64,000 nt of DNA, from assembly GCF_003574445.1 (NCBI RefSeq), contig NZ_KZ984563.1, positions 62,001-126,000 on the forward strand, written 5' to 3'. Shown one piece after another: positions 43,294 through 51,569 of the stretch. The stretch is from Streptomyces sp. YIM 130001 (GTDB lineage Bacteria > Actinomycetota > Actinomycetes > Streptomycetales > Streptomycetaceae). Position 1 is the first letter of the stretch; the number at the start of each line of letters is the position of its first letter. The translations under genes were made by a program, and so were the position numbers. Below the pieces are notes generated by a model that saw only the letters and a program-made list of their open reading frames with translations, ran no database searches and had not been told where the DNA came from.

Positions 43294-43325
43294 CGTGGGG
43301 CCCGGTCAGGGGACCGGGCCCCACG
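43294..43325 (+). terminator. Terminator of the ChvE-MmsAB operon
   Basis: CGTGGGGCCCGGTC pairs perfectly with GACCGGGCCCCACG (14 bp) around a 4-base loop, starting 4 bases after the permease stop. Confidence 0.85.
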
Positions 43326-43499
43326 ATTCGTTCGTGCGTACCGGCTCAACGGCCGACCGGCTCCCCCACCCGCCATTCGCCAGGCAGTCCACCTCCACGC
43401 ACTGTCCCGGCCGGTCAACTCCTGGTGCCTGACGTATGGTTCAGCCGATCATCGGGCAGGCGCTCGCAGGCAGTCGCTCGTATTCGGTGGGGTGAGTCC

Positions 43500-43952
43500 A
43501 TGAGGGGGAAGCCCGTGCAGCTCAAGCCCCGTTCTTCGGCCGGCTGGACCATGGCGGTCTTCGGTGTGCTGGCCATCGGCATGGGGATCGTCGGGCTCGT
43601 CGCACCCGATGCCCTCGTCGAGGCCATGGGTTTCTCCGGGGCGTCCGACGGGGGACGGACCGAGGGTGACCACACGCTGGTCTTCGTCACCGCCTCCTCG
43701 ATGGCGGCCGTCAACATGGGCGTCTACTACCTGCTCGCGGCGGCCTCCGACTGGACACCCTTCTTCCGCTGGACCGTCCCCTTCCGTCTGCTGACGCTCA
43801 CGGTCTTCACGCTGGCGGTCCTCAGCGACCGGGCGCCCGCGGGGTTCATCGGTGTGGGCCTGTGGGAGGGCATGGGCGCCATGGCGACGGCGATCGCACT
43901 GCGCGCGGACAAGCGCCGGACCACCGGTGAGTCCCGCACGTCCCAGTCATGA
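43500..43952 (+). CDS. Small four-helix membrane protein of unknown function
   Basis: A 150-residue protein not assigned to a named family. Four membrane segments are visible: TMAVFGVLAIGMGIVGLVA (about 17-35), FVTASSMAAVNMGVYYLLAA (about 60-80), FRLLTLTVFTLAVL (about 95-108) and GVGLWEGMGAMATAIAL (about 118-135). The C-terminus is short and charged (RADKRRTTGES). The ATG at 43500 follows GGGGTGAG-like sequence; an upstream in-frame start at 43425 adds residues that do not look like a signal. It stands alone between the sugar transporter terminator and a converging SDR gene. Confidence 0.7.
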   Translation: MRGKPVQLKPRSSAGWTMAVFGVLAIGMGIVGLVAPDALVEAMGFSGASDGGRTEGDHTLVFVTASSMAAVNMGVYYLLAAASDWTPFFRWTVPFRLLTLTVFTLAVLSDRAPAGFIGVGLWEGMGAMATAIALRADKRRTTGESRTSQS

Positions 43953-43953
43953 T

Positions 43954-44012
43954 CCGCCGGACACCTGCGCGCCGGCGGGAGCCCACCCGGCCCTGACCGG
44001 CCCGAGGCCGGG
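43954..44012. terminator. Two hairpins between the membrane protein and SDR genes
   Basis: CCGCCGG/CCGGCGG (43954-43978) and CCCGGCC/GGCCGGG (43986-44012) form two 7-bp stems in the 61-bp gap between converging genes, one next to each stop. Confidence 0.45.
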
Positions 44013-44013
44013 T

Positions 44014-44811
44014 TCAGCGCAGGCGAGTGGCCGCGATCCCGCCGTCGACGTCGAGCGTCGCCCCATGGATGTACGCCGCCTCGTCGGAGGCCAGGAACCG
44101 GACCGCATACGCGATGTCGACGGGCCGCACCGGCGAGCCCGCGGGAGTGCCTTTCGTCATCTCGACCAGCTGCTCCGAGCTCGTCGAGGTGCCACGGGTG
44201 GCGGTCGCCCCCGGTGCGACGGTGTTCACGCGGACTCCACGGGGGCCGTACTCCGCCGCCCACGCCCGGGTCAGCTGCTCCACGGCCGCCTTGGTCGCCG
44301 GGTAAAGGGCCTTGTACGGGACGCCCACCCGGGCCATCCAGGAGCCGATGTTCACGATGACGCCGGATCCGCGCTCGGCCATCCGCGGTGCGAGGCCGGC
44401 GACGAGGACGTGCGGGGCGCGGATGTTGGTCGCCCAGAGCGCCTGCATCTCGTCGTCGGTGACCGTCGCGGTCTGGAAGCCGGGGTATACACCCGCATTG
44501 TTGACGAGGATGTCGACCCGTCCACCGAGCGCGTCCTCGGCCCGTTGCGCAAACGCACGGATGTCGGCCGGTTCGGCTCCGAGGTCCGCGGTGAGCGCGT
44601 GAGCCCGCCCGCCGTCCTTGACGATCGCGTTCACCACTGCCTGGGCTCGTACGTCGTCCCGGCCGCTGACGACGACCTCGGCGCCCGAAGCGGCGAGAAG
44701 CCGGGCGACGACCTCGCCGATGCCGCCCGATGAGCCGGTGACCAGAGCGGTTCGTCCTGCGAGCGCGGTGTCGGGGGTGAATGGGGCAAGGACTTCTTCG
44801 TTGTTTCGCAT
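44014..44811 (-). CDS. Short-chain dehydrogenase/reductase (classical SDR)
   Basis: A 265-residue classical SDR. Motifs: TGSSGGIGEVVARLL (about 25), VSGRDDVRAQAVV (Arg suggests NADP), NNAGVYPGFQ (about 107), catalytic Ser in VNIGSWMARVG (about 155), YPATKAAVEQL (about 168), and the C-terminal FLASDEAAYIHGATLDVDGG, which is diagnostic of FabG-like members. The start at ATG 44811 has AGGA about eight bases upstream. It diverges from the AraC-family gene with a 109-bp gap and is the likely target of that regulator. Confidence 0.9.
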   Translation of the reverse strand: MRNNEEVLAPFTPDTALAGRTALVTGSSGGIGEVVARLLAASGAEVVVSGRDDVRAQAVVNAIVKDGGRAHALTADLGAEPADIRAFAQRAEDALGGRVDILVNNAGVYPGFQTATVTDDEMQALWATNIRAPHVLVAGLAPRMAERGSGVIVNIGSWMARVGVPYKALYPATKAAVEQLTRAWAAEYGPRGVRVNTVAPGATATRGTSTSSEQLVEMTKGTPAGSPVRPVDIAYAVRFLASDEAAYIHGATLDVDGGIAATRLR

Positions 44812-44920
44812 GCTTCGATCCTGCCGCCGCGGACTGTCCCCTTCCTTGCCTGAGGCGGTCGATCCCTTGCCGGATCCTGTCCCCGGCTGCGCTCCGGCGT
44901 GGATGAGGTTGGATGACCGT

Positions 44921-45838
44921 ATGGACCCAGCGACTGTCCGCAGCATCGAGCGAGCGGCCGAGATCGTGGCGCGGCGTGCGCAGGACGGGCCGGCAGCGCG
45001 GGCGCTCGGGCTACGACTGAGTCACGTCACCGCTCCGACCGGGCTCGGGTACCAGCACTACACGCCTTCCCTGTCCGTCGTGCTGGCGGGACGCAAGCGG
45101 TCGATCGTCGGGGACGACGACCGGGTCTGGGGCCGTGAGCGGTTCATCATCACGCCGGTCGACCTCCCCGTCGTATCGGGAGTCGTCGAAACGGACCCGC
45201 AGCTCGGCTTCCTGGCGGCCAGATGGCAGCTGTCCCCCGCTCTGGTCGGGGAGGTCGCCGCCGCAATGCCGCGCACCGGACGGCCGCCCGGGCAGCTGGA
45301 CCGGCTCGGCACCTGGTCACCCGCCCTGGCCGACGCGTTCGCGAGGCTCCTCGCCCTGCTCGACGAGCCCGAACACGTTCCCGTCCTCGGCCCGCTCATC
45401 GCACGGGAGATCGTGCTGCGTCTGCTGGAGACCGAGCAAGCGCCCCGAGTCCTTGCCGCGGTCGACGACGGTGACCCCGTCGTCCCGCGCGCCGTGGAGC
45501 TCCTCACCGGCCGGATGGCCGAACCGTGGTCGATGAGTGCGCTGGCCGCCGAGGTGCGTACCAGTCAGCCGACGTTGTTCCGACGCTTCAAGGAGGCGAC
45601 CTCCATGACGCCGATGCAGTACCTGAAGCGTCTGCGCCTCGGCGAGGCCCGTCACCGCATGGTCGTCCTCGGCGAGTCGGCAGCGCAGGCCGCCTCCGCG
45701 GTCGGCTACCGCAGCGCGCCCCACTTCTCCCGCGACTACCGCCACCTCTACGGTGAATCACCCGCCGCGGACAGTGCGCGCCTGCGCGAACAGCTGCGGC
45801 TGGGAGCGTTCGACGGCCGGCTCAGTCCGGGCGCATGA
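44921..45838 (+). CDS. AraC-family transcriptional regulator
   Basis: A 305-residue activator with the AraC-type N-terminal domain (LSHVTAPTGLGYQHYTPSLS, VLAGRKRSIVGDD, about 30-65) and a C-terminal double helix-turn-helix (WSMSALAAEVRTSQPTLFRR, about 205-225; ARHRMVVLGESAAQAASAVG, about 245-265; then YRSAPHFSRDYRHLYGESP). ATG 44921 was chosen; ATG 44903 is in frame. This N-terminal type is common in Streptomyces regulators divergent from SDR or oxidoreductase genes, as here. The effector is unknown. Confidence 0.88.
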   Translation: MDPATVRSIERAAEIVARRAQDGPAARALGLRLSHVTAPTGLGYQHYTPSLSVVLAGRKRSIVGDDDRVWGRERFIITPVDLPVVSGVVETDPQLGFLAARWQLSPALVGEVAAAMPRTGRPPGQLDRLGTWSPALADAFARLLALLDEPEHVPVLGPLIAREIVLRLLETEQAPRVLAAVDDGDPVVPRAVELLTGRMAEPWSMSALAAEVRTSQPTLFRRFKEATSMTPMQYLKRLRLGEARHRMVVLGESAAQAASAVGYRSAPHFSRDYRHLYGESPAADSARLREQLRLGAFDGRLSPGA

Positions 45839-45883
45839 CGCACGGCGTTCGGCCGGTGCGGCGGCATCGCTACGAACGGCGGC

Positions 45884-47059
45884 TCACGCCACTCCGTCCT
45901 CGACCAGGCGGTCGATGTCGGCCTCACCCAGGCCCAGTTCGGCGAGGATCCTCCGTGTGTGCTCGCCGAGAGCCGGGACCGGGTCCATGCGTGGGGTGTC
46001 GGTGACCGGGCCGGGCGGGGCCAGGGCCGGGACCGGTCCGCTCGGTGAGGCGACCTCGTGCCATCGGCCGCGGGCCGCCAACTGCGGGTGCTGCCACACC
46101 TCTTCGACGGTGTTCACGCGGGCGTTCGCCACCGGTACTTCTTCGAGCAGATCGATGGCCTCGGTGCTCGTCAGTGCGGCGAACCGCTCGGCGACGATCC
46201 GGCCCAACGCCTCACGGTTGGCGTTGCGGTCAGCGTTGCTCGCGTAGTCCGGATGGGCCGCCAGTTCGGGCTGCCCGAGGAAGTGGCCGCAGAACGCCGC
46301 CCATTCGCGTTCGTTCTGGATGCTCATCATGACCACCTTTCCGTCCCCCGCGACGAACGGCCCGTACGGGTAGATGGTGGCGTGCGCGGCTCCGGCCCGC
46401 GGCGGCGGCTCGGCCCCGTCGTAGGCGTAGTACATCGGGAACCCCATCCACTCGACCGTGGCCTCCAGCATCGACACGTCGATCCGGCTGCCGCGGCCGG
46501 TACGGCCCCGCTGCAGGAGTGCGGCGAGGATCGAGCTGTGGGCGTGGGCGCCGGCCGCGATGTCGGAGACCGGGATGCCGGCCTTCGCCATCTGGTCGGC
46601 GGTCCCGGTGACGGACAGCAGCCCCGACTCGCTCTGCACCAGCAGGTCGTACGCCTTCTTGGTGGCGTACGGGCCCTCGCTGCCGTAGCCGGAGATGTCG
46701 CAGACGATCAGCCGGGGGTTGAGGGAGGCCAGCGACTCGAAGTCCAGCCCCGCGCGGGTCGCGGAGCCGGGTGCCAGGTTCTGGACGAACACATCGGCGC
46801 CGGCGAGCAGTTGGAGCAGGACGTCGATGCCGCGCGGGTCCTTGATGTCGAGGGTCAGGGACTCCTTGCTGCGGTTGGCCCAGACGAAGTGGGAGCTGAG
46901 GCCGTTCACCCGCGAGTCGTAGGCGCGGGCGAAGTCACCGCCGCCCGGACGCTCCACCTTGATGACCCGGGCGCCGAGGTCGGCGAGTTGGCGGGTGGCG
47001 TAGGGGGCGGCGATGGCCTGCTCGAGCGAGACGACGGTGAGGCCGCTGAGGGGTTGCAT
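45884..47059 (-). CDS. CaiB/BaiF-family (class III) CoA-transferase
   Basis: A 391-residue family III CoA-transferase. Motifs: LSGLTVVSLEQAIAAPYATR, LGARVIKVERPGGGDFAR, SHFVWANRSKESLTLDIK, FVQNLAPGSATRAGLDF, and the catalytic Asp in GIPVSDIAAGAHAHSSILA (about residue 170). SYGSEGP-like GYGSEGPYATKKAYDLLVQ is also present. It resembles succinyl-CoA:carboxylate transferases more than the formyl-CoA transferase at 55528, which has a different GDSGTG site. No acyl-CoA dehydrogenase or lyase partner is adjacent. The HxlR gene on the same strand starts 61 bp downstream of nothing shared; the two are read in series (HxlR first) and may share a transcript. Confidence 0.87.
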   Translation of the reverse strand: MQPLSGLTVVSLEQAIAAPYATRQLADLGARVIKVERPGGGDFARAYDSRVNGLSSHFVWANRSKESLTLDIKDPRGIDVLLQLLAGADVFVQNLAPGSATRAGLDFESLASLNPRLIVCDISGYGSEGPYATKKAYDLLVQSESGLLSVTGTADQMAKAGIPVSDIAAGAHAHSSILAALLQRGRTGRGSRIDVSMLEATVEWMGFPMYYAYDGAEPPPRAGAAHATIYPYGPFVAGDGKVVMMSIQNEREWAAFCGHFLGQPELAAHPDYASNADRNANREALGRIVAERFAALTSTEAIDLLEEVPVANARVNTVEEVWQHPQLAARGRWHEVASPSGPVPALAPPGPVTDTPRMDPVPALGEHTRRILAELGLGEADIDRLVEDGVA

Positions 47060-47120
47060 GCGGGTGGCTTCGCTTTCGACGAGGTTCTGCGGCGGACCCC
47101 ATGGTCGCGGATCCGGTGCT

Positions 47121-47492
47121 CTATCCCCCGTCGGGGAGCGAGAGGCGCTGGGTGATCCGGTCGAACAGGTCCGTGAGCGGCTCGCCCACCTCCTGACCGA
47201 ACTCCGTCAGCCCGTACGTCACTTGGGGCGGCGTGGTCGGCTCGACCTCACGCCACACCAGGCCGTCCTGGACCAGCGCACGCAGGGTCTGGGCGAGCAT
47301 CTTCTCGCTGATGCCCCGGATGCTCTCGCGCAGCTCGTAGAACCTCAGGCTGTTGCTCCGCAGCGAGATCAGCACCCAGATGCCCCACCGGCTGGTGACG
47401 TGGTCGACCACGTCACGCGCGGGGCAGTCGGTGTGAAACACGTCATACCGCTGCCCGGACTCGACCTCTCTGCGCTGCACGCCTCCCACCAT
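47121..47492 (-). CDS. HxlR-family helix-turn-helix regulator
   Basis: A 123-residue winged-helix protein. The HxlR signature is complete: CPARDVVDHVTSRWGIWVL (about 23-41), LRFYELRESIRGISEKMLAQ (about 49-68), LRALVQDGLVWREVEPTTPP and VTYGLTEFGQEV (about 95-106). The N-terminal cysteine (Cys23) is the position used for thiol-based redox sensing in HypR/QorR/YodB members, so an electrophile or redox signal is plausible. It diverges from an NAD(P)-binding oxidoreductase gene with a 92-bp gap, the usual arrangement for quinone-type detoxification pairs. Confidence 0.9.
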   Translation of the reverse strand: MVGGVQRREVESGQRYDVFHTDCPARDVVDHVTSRWGIWVLISLRSNSLRFYELRESIRGISEKMLAQTLRALVQDGLVWREVEPTTPPQVTYGLTEFGQEVGEPLTDLFDRITQRLSLPDGG

Positions 47493-47518
47493 GCCAGGAG
47501 CTTACCTCCGGGTATGCC

Positions 47519-47549
47519 CTTACTGAAAGTTAGCCCTGGTGCCTAGCGT
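47519..47549 (+). promoter_or_regulatory. Promoter with near-palindrome between HxlR and NmrA-like genes
   Basis: TTACTG (47520-47525), an 18-base spacer and TAGCGT (47544-47549) form a promoter toward the oxidoreductase gene. CTTACTGAAAGTTAG (47519-47533), a near palindrome with one mismatched pair, covers the minus-35, as expected for an HxlR operator. Confidence 0.45.
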
Positions 47550-47584
47550 CACGACCACAGAAGACACCTGACGAGGAGCTGTTC

Positions 47585-48424
47585 ATGATCGTGGTGACCG
47601 GGGCTACCGGAAACATCGGCCGGCCGTTGACACAGACACTGGCCGAGGCGGGCCGGCAGGTGACCGCGGTCTCGCGGCACGCCGCTGCCGTACCCAGCGG
47701 CGCCCACCACGTGGTCGCCGACCTGTCCGAGCCGGCCAGTCTCAAGCCCGCCCTCGACGGGGCGAAGGCACTGTTCCTGCTGCTGTCCGGCGACCTGCAC
47801 GCCGCCGGAGCCGACCCTGCCGACATCATCGAGGAGGCTGCGGCCGCCGGGGTCCGCCGGGTCGTCCTGCTCTCGACCCTGGGCGTGGTGACCAGGCCCT
47901 CCGGCCGGACGCGGATCGCGATGCGCACGCTCGAGGACGCGCTGCGGGAGTCCGGTCTCGAGTGGGCCGTCCTGCGGCCGGGCGGCTTCGCCTCCAACGC
48001 CCTGTGGTGGGCCGACTCCGTCCGCACGAGGCGGACTGTCGCCGCGCCCTTCGGCGACGTCGGGGTGCCGATCATCGACCCGGCGGACATCGCCGCGGTG
48101 GCGGCGGCCTGCCTGCTGGAGGACCGTCACACCGGCAGCTTCTACGAGTTGACCGGCCCGGAGGTGATCACTCCTCGACAGCAGACGGACGCCATAGCCG
48201 CCGCTCTGGGCTCACCGGTGCGCTTTCACGAGCTCACCCGCGAGGAGGCCAAGGCGGGGATGACCCGGAGCATGCCGGCGGAGCTCGCCGACGACACCCT
48301 GGACATCATCGGTTCCCCGAGCCCGGCCGAGCTGCGCGTCAGTCCCGACGTCGAGCGGGTCCTCGGCCGGGCACCGCACACCTTCGCCGACTGGGCGGCC
48401 CGCAATGTCGCGGCGTTCCGCTGA
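47585..48424 (+). CDS. NAD(P)-binding NmrA/QorB-like oxidoreductase
   Basis: A 279-residue atypical SDR. The Rossmann start is MIVVTGATGNIGRPLTQTLAEAG, followed by VTAVSRHAA, ALFLLLSGDLH and RRVVLLSTLGVV; the C-terminal half has WAVLRPGGFASNALWWADSV, PIIDPADIAAVAAACLLED and YELTGPEVITPRQQTDAIA. This is the NmrA/QOR2 (QorB) pattern, which includes NADPH-dependent quinone reductases and redox sensors. GAGGAG lies before ATG 47585. It is divergent from an HxlR gene, which fits quinone or electrophile stress induction, by analogy with QorR/QorA systems. Confidence 0.88.
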   Translation: MIVVTGATGNIGRPLTQTLAEAGRQVTAVSRHAAAVPSGAHHVVADLSEPASLKPALDGAKALFLLLSGDLHAAGADPADIIEEAAAAGVRRVVLLSTLGVVTRPSGRTRIAMRTLEDALRESGLEWAVLRPGGFASNALWWADSVRTRRTVAAPFGDVGVPIIDPADIAAVAAACLLEDRHTGSFYELTGPEVITPRQQTDAIAAALGSPVRFHELTREEAKAGMTRSMPAELADDTLDIIGSPSPAELRVSPDVERVLGRAPHTFADWAARNVAAFR

Positions 48425-48667
48425 GACCGGCTGACCGAACCAGGGAATGCGACGGCCCGCCGCTGTCGGTCGGGGAGACCGACTGACGGCGTCCCCGCCG
48501 AGCGGCGACCTTCCGGCCGCCTCCGCCCTCTCCACCGCCCGGGGTTCGCCGACGGGCCGCCGCACGCGCCGGCTCCTGCCCCTTGTCACGGGCCCGCCCG
48601 TTCCGGCGTAAGCTTCGGCTCGGTGTCGGCCCGGGGATGGGGCCGGATTGGATGAGGGGTTGGTGTC
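48425..48667 (+). other. Intergenic region before the cold-shock gene
   Basis: No gene is seen. A weak 7-bp hairpin GTCGGTC/GACCGAC (48465-48483) follows the oxidoreductase gene and may terminate it. A TAAGCT minus-10-like element lies near 48609, and the cold-shock gene ribosome site GAGGGG is at the right end. Confidence 0.4.
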
Positions 48668-49120
48668 ATGGTTGCTGGTCGTGTGGTGCGGTTCGATGGA
48701 GCCCGGGGGTACGGGTTCATCGCCCCTGACGATGGCAGCGAGGACGTATTCCTGCACGTGAACGATCTGCTGATCCCGGAGCACCAGCTGCATCCGGGCC
48801 TGATCGTCGAATTCGATGTCGAGGAGGGCGACCGCGGACTCAAGGCGTCGTCCGTGAAACTGGCCGCCGGTGGCAGCCGCCCGTCGGCGCACGTCTCCGC
48901 CGCGCAGCCGAAGATCCCGGGCGCCCTGTCGTTCCCCGGCTCCTCACGCGCCGTGGACGGCGACGACTCACTCTGCGACGTACTCACCTCCGACGAGTAC
49001 GTCCACGAGGTGACCGAGGTTCTCCTGGCGACGGCTCCGGCACTCACCGGCGACGAGATCGTCAAGATCCGTCAGGGCCTGCTCCAGTTCGCCAAGAATC
49101 ACGGGTGGACCGAGGACTGA
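48668..49120 (+). CDS. Cold-shock domain protein with C-terminal extension
   Basis: A 150-residue single-stranded nucleic-acid-binding protein. The cold-shock domain fills residues 1-66, with the RNA-binding motifs GARGYGFIAPDDG and EDVFLHVNDLL. The remaining 85 residues form an extension seen in Streptomyces proteins of this type: a loop rich in Ser, Pro and Ala, then a predicted helical part (SDEYVHEVTEVLLATAPALTG, IVKIRQGLLQFAKNHGW). It is unlike the short 67-residue CspA type. GAGGGG lies eight bases before ATG 48668. A terminator follows 40 bases after the stop. Confidence 0.9.
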   Translation: MVAGRVVRFDGARGYGFIAPDDGSEDVFLHVNDLLIPEHQLHPGLIVEFDVEEGDRGLKASSVKLAAGGSRPSAHVSAAQPKIPGALSFPGSSRAVDGDDSLCDVLTSDEYVHEVTEVLLATAPALTGDEIVKIRQGLLQFAKNHGWTED

Positions 49121-49159
49121 CGGCGCCCGCGAGCCGGCTCGCGGGTTCTGGAAACCATG

Positions 49160-49187
49160 AAGGCCCCAGCTCCACAGCTGGGGCCTT
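49160..49187 (+). terminator. Terminator of the cold-shock gene
   Basis: AAGGCCCCAGCT pairs perfectly with AGCTGGGGCCTT (12 bp) around a 4-base loop, followed by CTTCCGTT. Confidence 0.85.
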
Positions 49188-49501
49188 CTTCCGTTGTCCG
49201 AGGGGGACTTGGGCTCTCCCCGCGGGCAACAGCTCGTTCGTCGGACGACCGGGGCGGCGCTTCCCCTGCGAGATCCGGGGAGAGCGGGTACGGGCGGAAG
49301 TCCCGGACGCGGGTGACGACAACGGGGTTCTCCCCCCCCCAGCTGGGCGGGAAGCGGGCGAGGCCGGACTGATCCGCGCACGCACCATCGCATCAGCTCG
49401 CTGCCGGCCGATGCAGGGCGTCCCGTTCAGCGTTGCCCCCCCCTTGGACACGGCGACGCGGGCGACAGGCCCGGTCAGTCGTTCCCGGTCCAGAAATGCA
49501 G
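49188..49501. other. Gene-free stretch with a copy of the tRNA-Leu 3' end and poly-C tracts
   Basis: No gene is supported here. GTCCGAGGGGGACTTG at 49196-49211 repeats the 3' end of the tRNA-Leu gene (49533-49549) with one G fewer. Beyond it the sequence does not fold as a tRNA: the T-loop TTCAA is missing. Two C-tracts of eight to nine bases occur near 49331 and 49430. It may be an attachment-site or pseudo-tRNA relic. Confidence 0.45.
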
Positions 49502-49526
49502 AAGACCCCACGTGGAGTGGGGTCTT
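49502..49526 (-). terminator. Terminator of tRNA-Leu
   Basis: AAGACCCCAC and GTGGGGTCTT form a perfect 10-bp stem with a 5-base loop. On the minus strand it lies 3 bases after the tRNA CCA end. Confidence 0.8.
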
Positions 49527-49528
49527 GC

Positions 49529-49616
49529 TGGTGTCCGAGGGGGGACTTGAACCCCCACGCCCGATAAAGGGCACTAGCACCTCAAGCTAGCGCGTCTGCC
49601 ATTCCGCCACCCGGAC
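49529..49616 (-). tRNA. tRNA-Leu (anticodon GAG)
   Basis: An 88-base class II tRNA read on the minus strand, including an encoded CCA at 49529-49531. The acceptor arms GTCCGGG and CTCGGAC pair with one G-T, and the discriminator is A as in leucine tRNAs. The anticodon stem CTAGC/GCTAG closes the loop TTGAGGT, giving anticodon GAG (codons CUC/CUU). A long variable arm GCCCTTTATCGGGC and a TTCAAGT T-loop complete the structure. The anticodon was read by eye from the fold. Confidence 0.95.
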
Positions 49617-49660
49617 CAGGTGCCTGTCGGCCGACGGGTTTCCCCGCGGCGACATGGACA

Positions 49661-49690
49661 ACAATACCAAGGTTTCGCAGTGCCCTTCAC
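49661..49690 (-). promoter_or_regulatory. Probable tRNA-Leu promoter
   Basis: On the minus strand, GTGAAG (49690-49685) and TATTGT (49666-49661) are 18 bases apart and would start transcription about 38 bases before the tRNA 5' end. The rest of the gap to 49787 shows nothing recognisable. Confidence 0.45.
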
Positions 49691-49787
49691 CCGTATAAAC
49701 GCTGGGCAGCGGCACGGTGCGGGGACAGGGCGGACGGCGGTGGCGAGTGATCGCCGCCAGTGGTCGGGCGGACACGTACGGGTGACG

Positions 49788-49842
49788 CCGCGGCCCGTGC
49801 GGTCGCCCTGGACCGGGTCCGGGGCGACCGCACGGGCCGCGG
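49788..49842 (-). terminator. Terminator of the aldehyde dehydrogenase gene
   Basis: A 21-bp perfect stem (49788-49808 with 49822-49842) closes a 13-base loop that itself contains GGACC/GGTCC. It begins directly after the aldehyde dehydrogenase stop on the minus strand. Confidence 0.85.
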
Positions 49843-51447
49843 CTACGGCATCAGGTGGTGGTCCGGGAAGTTCCCGGGCGGGCGTTCGTCCGGAGGGCCC
49901 TGGGTGACCGCCCGTACCAGGAGGTCACCGCCGACGAAGGCTCCGCGCCAGGAGGCCCCGAAGCCGCCGAACTGTTCTTCTCGGTCCCCCCGTGAGCGCG
50001 GGACGCCGTGGCCCGTCTTGAACGCCCGGATCTGCGGGGCGAGCCGGGTGTAGGTCTCGGGGTCGTCCGTACTGAGCGTCGCGACCAGCGCACCGTTCGA
50101 AGCGTTCATGGCCGCGAGCAGTTCTGCCTCGGTGTCGACCAGGACGATCGTGTCGACGGGGCCGAAGGGCTCGGCATGGTGCAGCGGGGAGGACGGCGGA
50201 GGGTTGAGGAGCGTGACCGGAGGCAGGTAGGCACGGGTGTCCTGGCCCGGCAGGAAGCGGCCGTCCGCCAGGGATCCGCGGTGCAGCGGCACCGCGCCCC
50301 GGTCCACGGCCTCCGATACCTGGTCGGCGAGTTCCTTGGCCTTGGCCGCGTTGATCAGGGGGCCGAGGTCGAGTGCGGGCAGCGGATCGTCCGGGGCGGC
50401 GACGGCCAGCGGGTGGCCGATGCGCAGGCCCTGCACGGCGGGCAGGTACACGGCAAGGAACGCGTCGAACAGTTCTCGCTGCACGACGAAGCGCGGGTAC
50501 GCGGTGCAGCGCTGCTTGCCGTAGTCGAAGAGCTTGGGGAGTACGGCGGCGAGCGGCGTGAGGTCGGAGCAGTTCCAGATGCCCCAGGTGTTCAGGCCCT
50601 CCTGTTCGAGGATGTGGCGCTTGCCGAGGTCGGCCACCGCGGTGGCCACGGCGGCGCCGGTGTCGCGGCCGCCGACGAAGGAGACGCAGCCGATCTCCGG
50701 TGCGCGGACGAGGGCCTCGGAGAGTTCGCCGCCGCTGCCGCTGACGAGGGTGACGGGGATGCCTTCGCGGGCGGCGAGGGCGCAGGCGAGCGTGAGACAG
50801 GACAGGCCGCCGTCGGTGGGGGTCTTGGCGACGACCGCGTTGCCCGCCAGGGCCTGGACGAGCAGGGCGTGGACGAGGACGGACATCGGGTAGTTCCAGC
50901 TGGCGACGTTGGACACCGGGCCGTCGAGCGGGCACCGGCCGTCGAGCATCGGCTCGATGCCGTCGACGTACCAGCGCACTCCGTCGATGGCGCGGTCGAC
51001 GTCGGCCTGTGCGAGCCGCCATGGTTTGCCGATCTCCCAGACGAGGAGGAGGGCGAGCAGTTCGCGGTGTTCGGTGAGGCGGTCGAGGGTGGCGGACACG
51101 CGCGCGCGGCGCTCGGCCGGCGGCAGGTGGCGCCAGGCGCGGTGCTGGTCGAGCGCGGCGCGTACGGCCTGGTGTGCGGTGGCCGCGTCCAGGCGGGGCG
51201 GACCGGCGATCGGGGAGCCGTCCACCGGGCTGGTGCCGGGCAGGGCGCGGCCGTCGGTGCGCCACTCGCCTGCCCAGAGGTTGCGCACGCGGTCGTCGAG
51301 GAAGGCCTCGGGGGCGACCGCCCGGCAGCGCTGCCAGGCGTCGGACCAGGCGGTTCCGGGCTTGAGGCGGAGGGGTTCGGGTGGGGCGGCGGGGGTGTCG
51401 GGGTGGCGGTCGGGGGTGTGGTCCGGGGTGCCGAGCGTGGTTGCCAT
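49843..51447 (-). CDS. Aldehyde dehydrogenase-superfamily protein with divergent motifs
   Basis: A 534-residue ALDH-fold protein. The cofactor region is recognisable (NVASWNYPMSVLVHALLVQALAGNAVVAKTP, about 180-210; VSFVGGRDTGAAVATAVADL, about 270). The catalytic Cys is kept in KQRCTAYPRFVV (about 328). The general-base motif, normally ELGGK, reads ILEQEGLNTWGIWN (about 296), with glutamate positions but without the glycine pair. The end HHAEPFGPVDTIVLVD and the last helix NFPDHHLMP are unusual. It resembles uncharacterised Actinobacteria ALDHs, possibly for acyl-CoA- or thioester-linked substrates. GGAG lies eight bases before ATG 51447. A terminator separates it from sucCD upstream. Confidence 0.8.
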   Translation of the reverse strand: MATTLGTPDHTPDRHPDTPAAPPEPLRLKPGTAWSDAWQRCRAVAPEAFLDDRVRNLWAGEWRTDGRALPGTSPVDGSPIAGPPRLDAATAHQAVRAALDQHRAWRHLPPAERRARVSATLDRLTEHRELLALLLVWEIGKPWRLAQADVDRAIDGVRWYVDGIEPMLDGRCPLDGPVSNVASWNYPMSVLVHALLVQALAGNAVVAKTPTDGGLSCLTLACALAAREGIPVTLVSGSGGELSEALVRAPEIGCVSFVGGRDTGAAVATAVADLGKRHILEQEGLNTWGIWNCSDLTPLAAVLPKLFDYGKQRCTAYPRFVVQRELFDAFLAVYLPAVQGLRIGHPLAVAAPDDPLPALDLGPLINAAKAKELADQVSEAVDRGAVPLHRGSLADGRFLPGQDTRAYLPPVTLLNPPPSSPLHHAEPFGPVDTIVLVDTEAELLAAMNASNGALVATLSTDDPETYTRLAPQIRAFKTGHGVPRSRGDREEQFGGFGASWRGAFVGGDLLVRAVTQGPPDERPPGNFPDHHLMP

Positions 51448-51507
51448 GGAGGTGTCTCCGCTCAGGGTGCGCGCAGGGGCGGGGGCCGTCGGGCTGGTAC
51501 GTATGGC

Positions 51508-51545
51508 CCCTGACCGGCCGGCCGCCGTGGGACGGCCGGTCAGGG
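51508..51545 (-). terminator. Terminator of the sucCD operon
   Basis: CCCTGACCGGCCG pairs perfectly with CGGCCGGTCAGGG (13 bp) around a 12-base loop, 25 bases after the sucD stop on the minus strand. Confidence 0.75.
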
Positions 51546-51569
51546 AGCGCCGTGGTGCCGGTTCGTGGA

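Noticed and set aside
49062..49580. Frames around the tRNA-Leu region
   Set aside because: They run through the tRNA and its terminator, and no protein family is recognisable.
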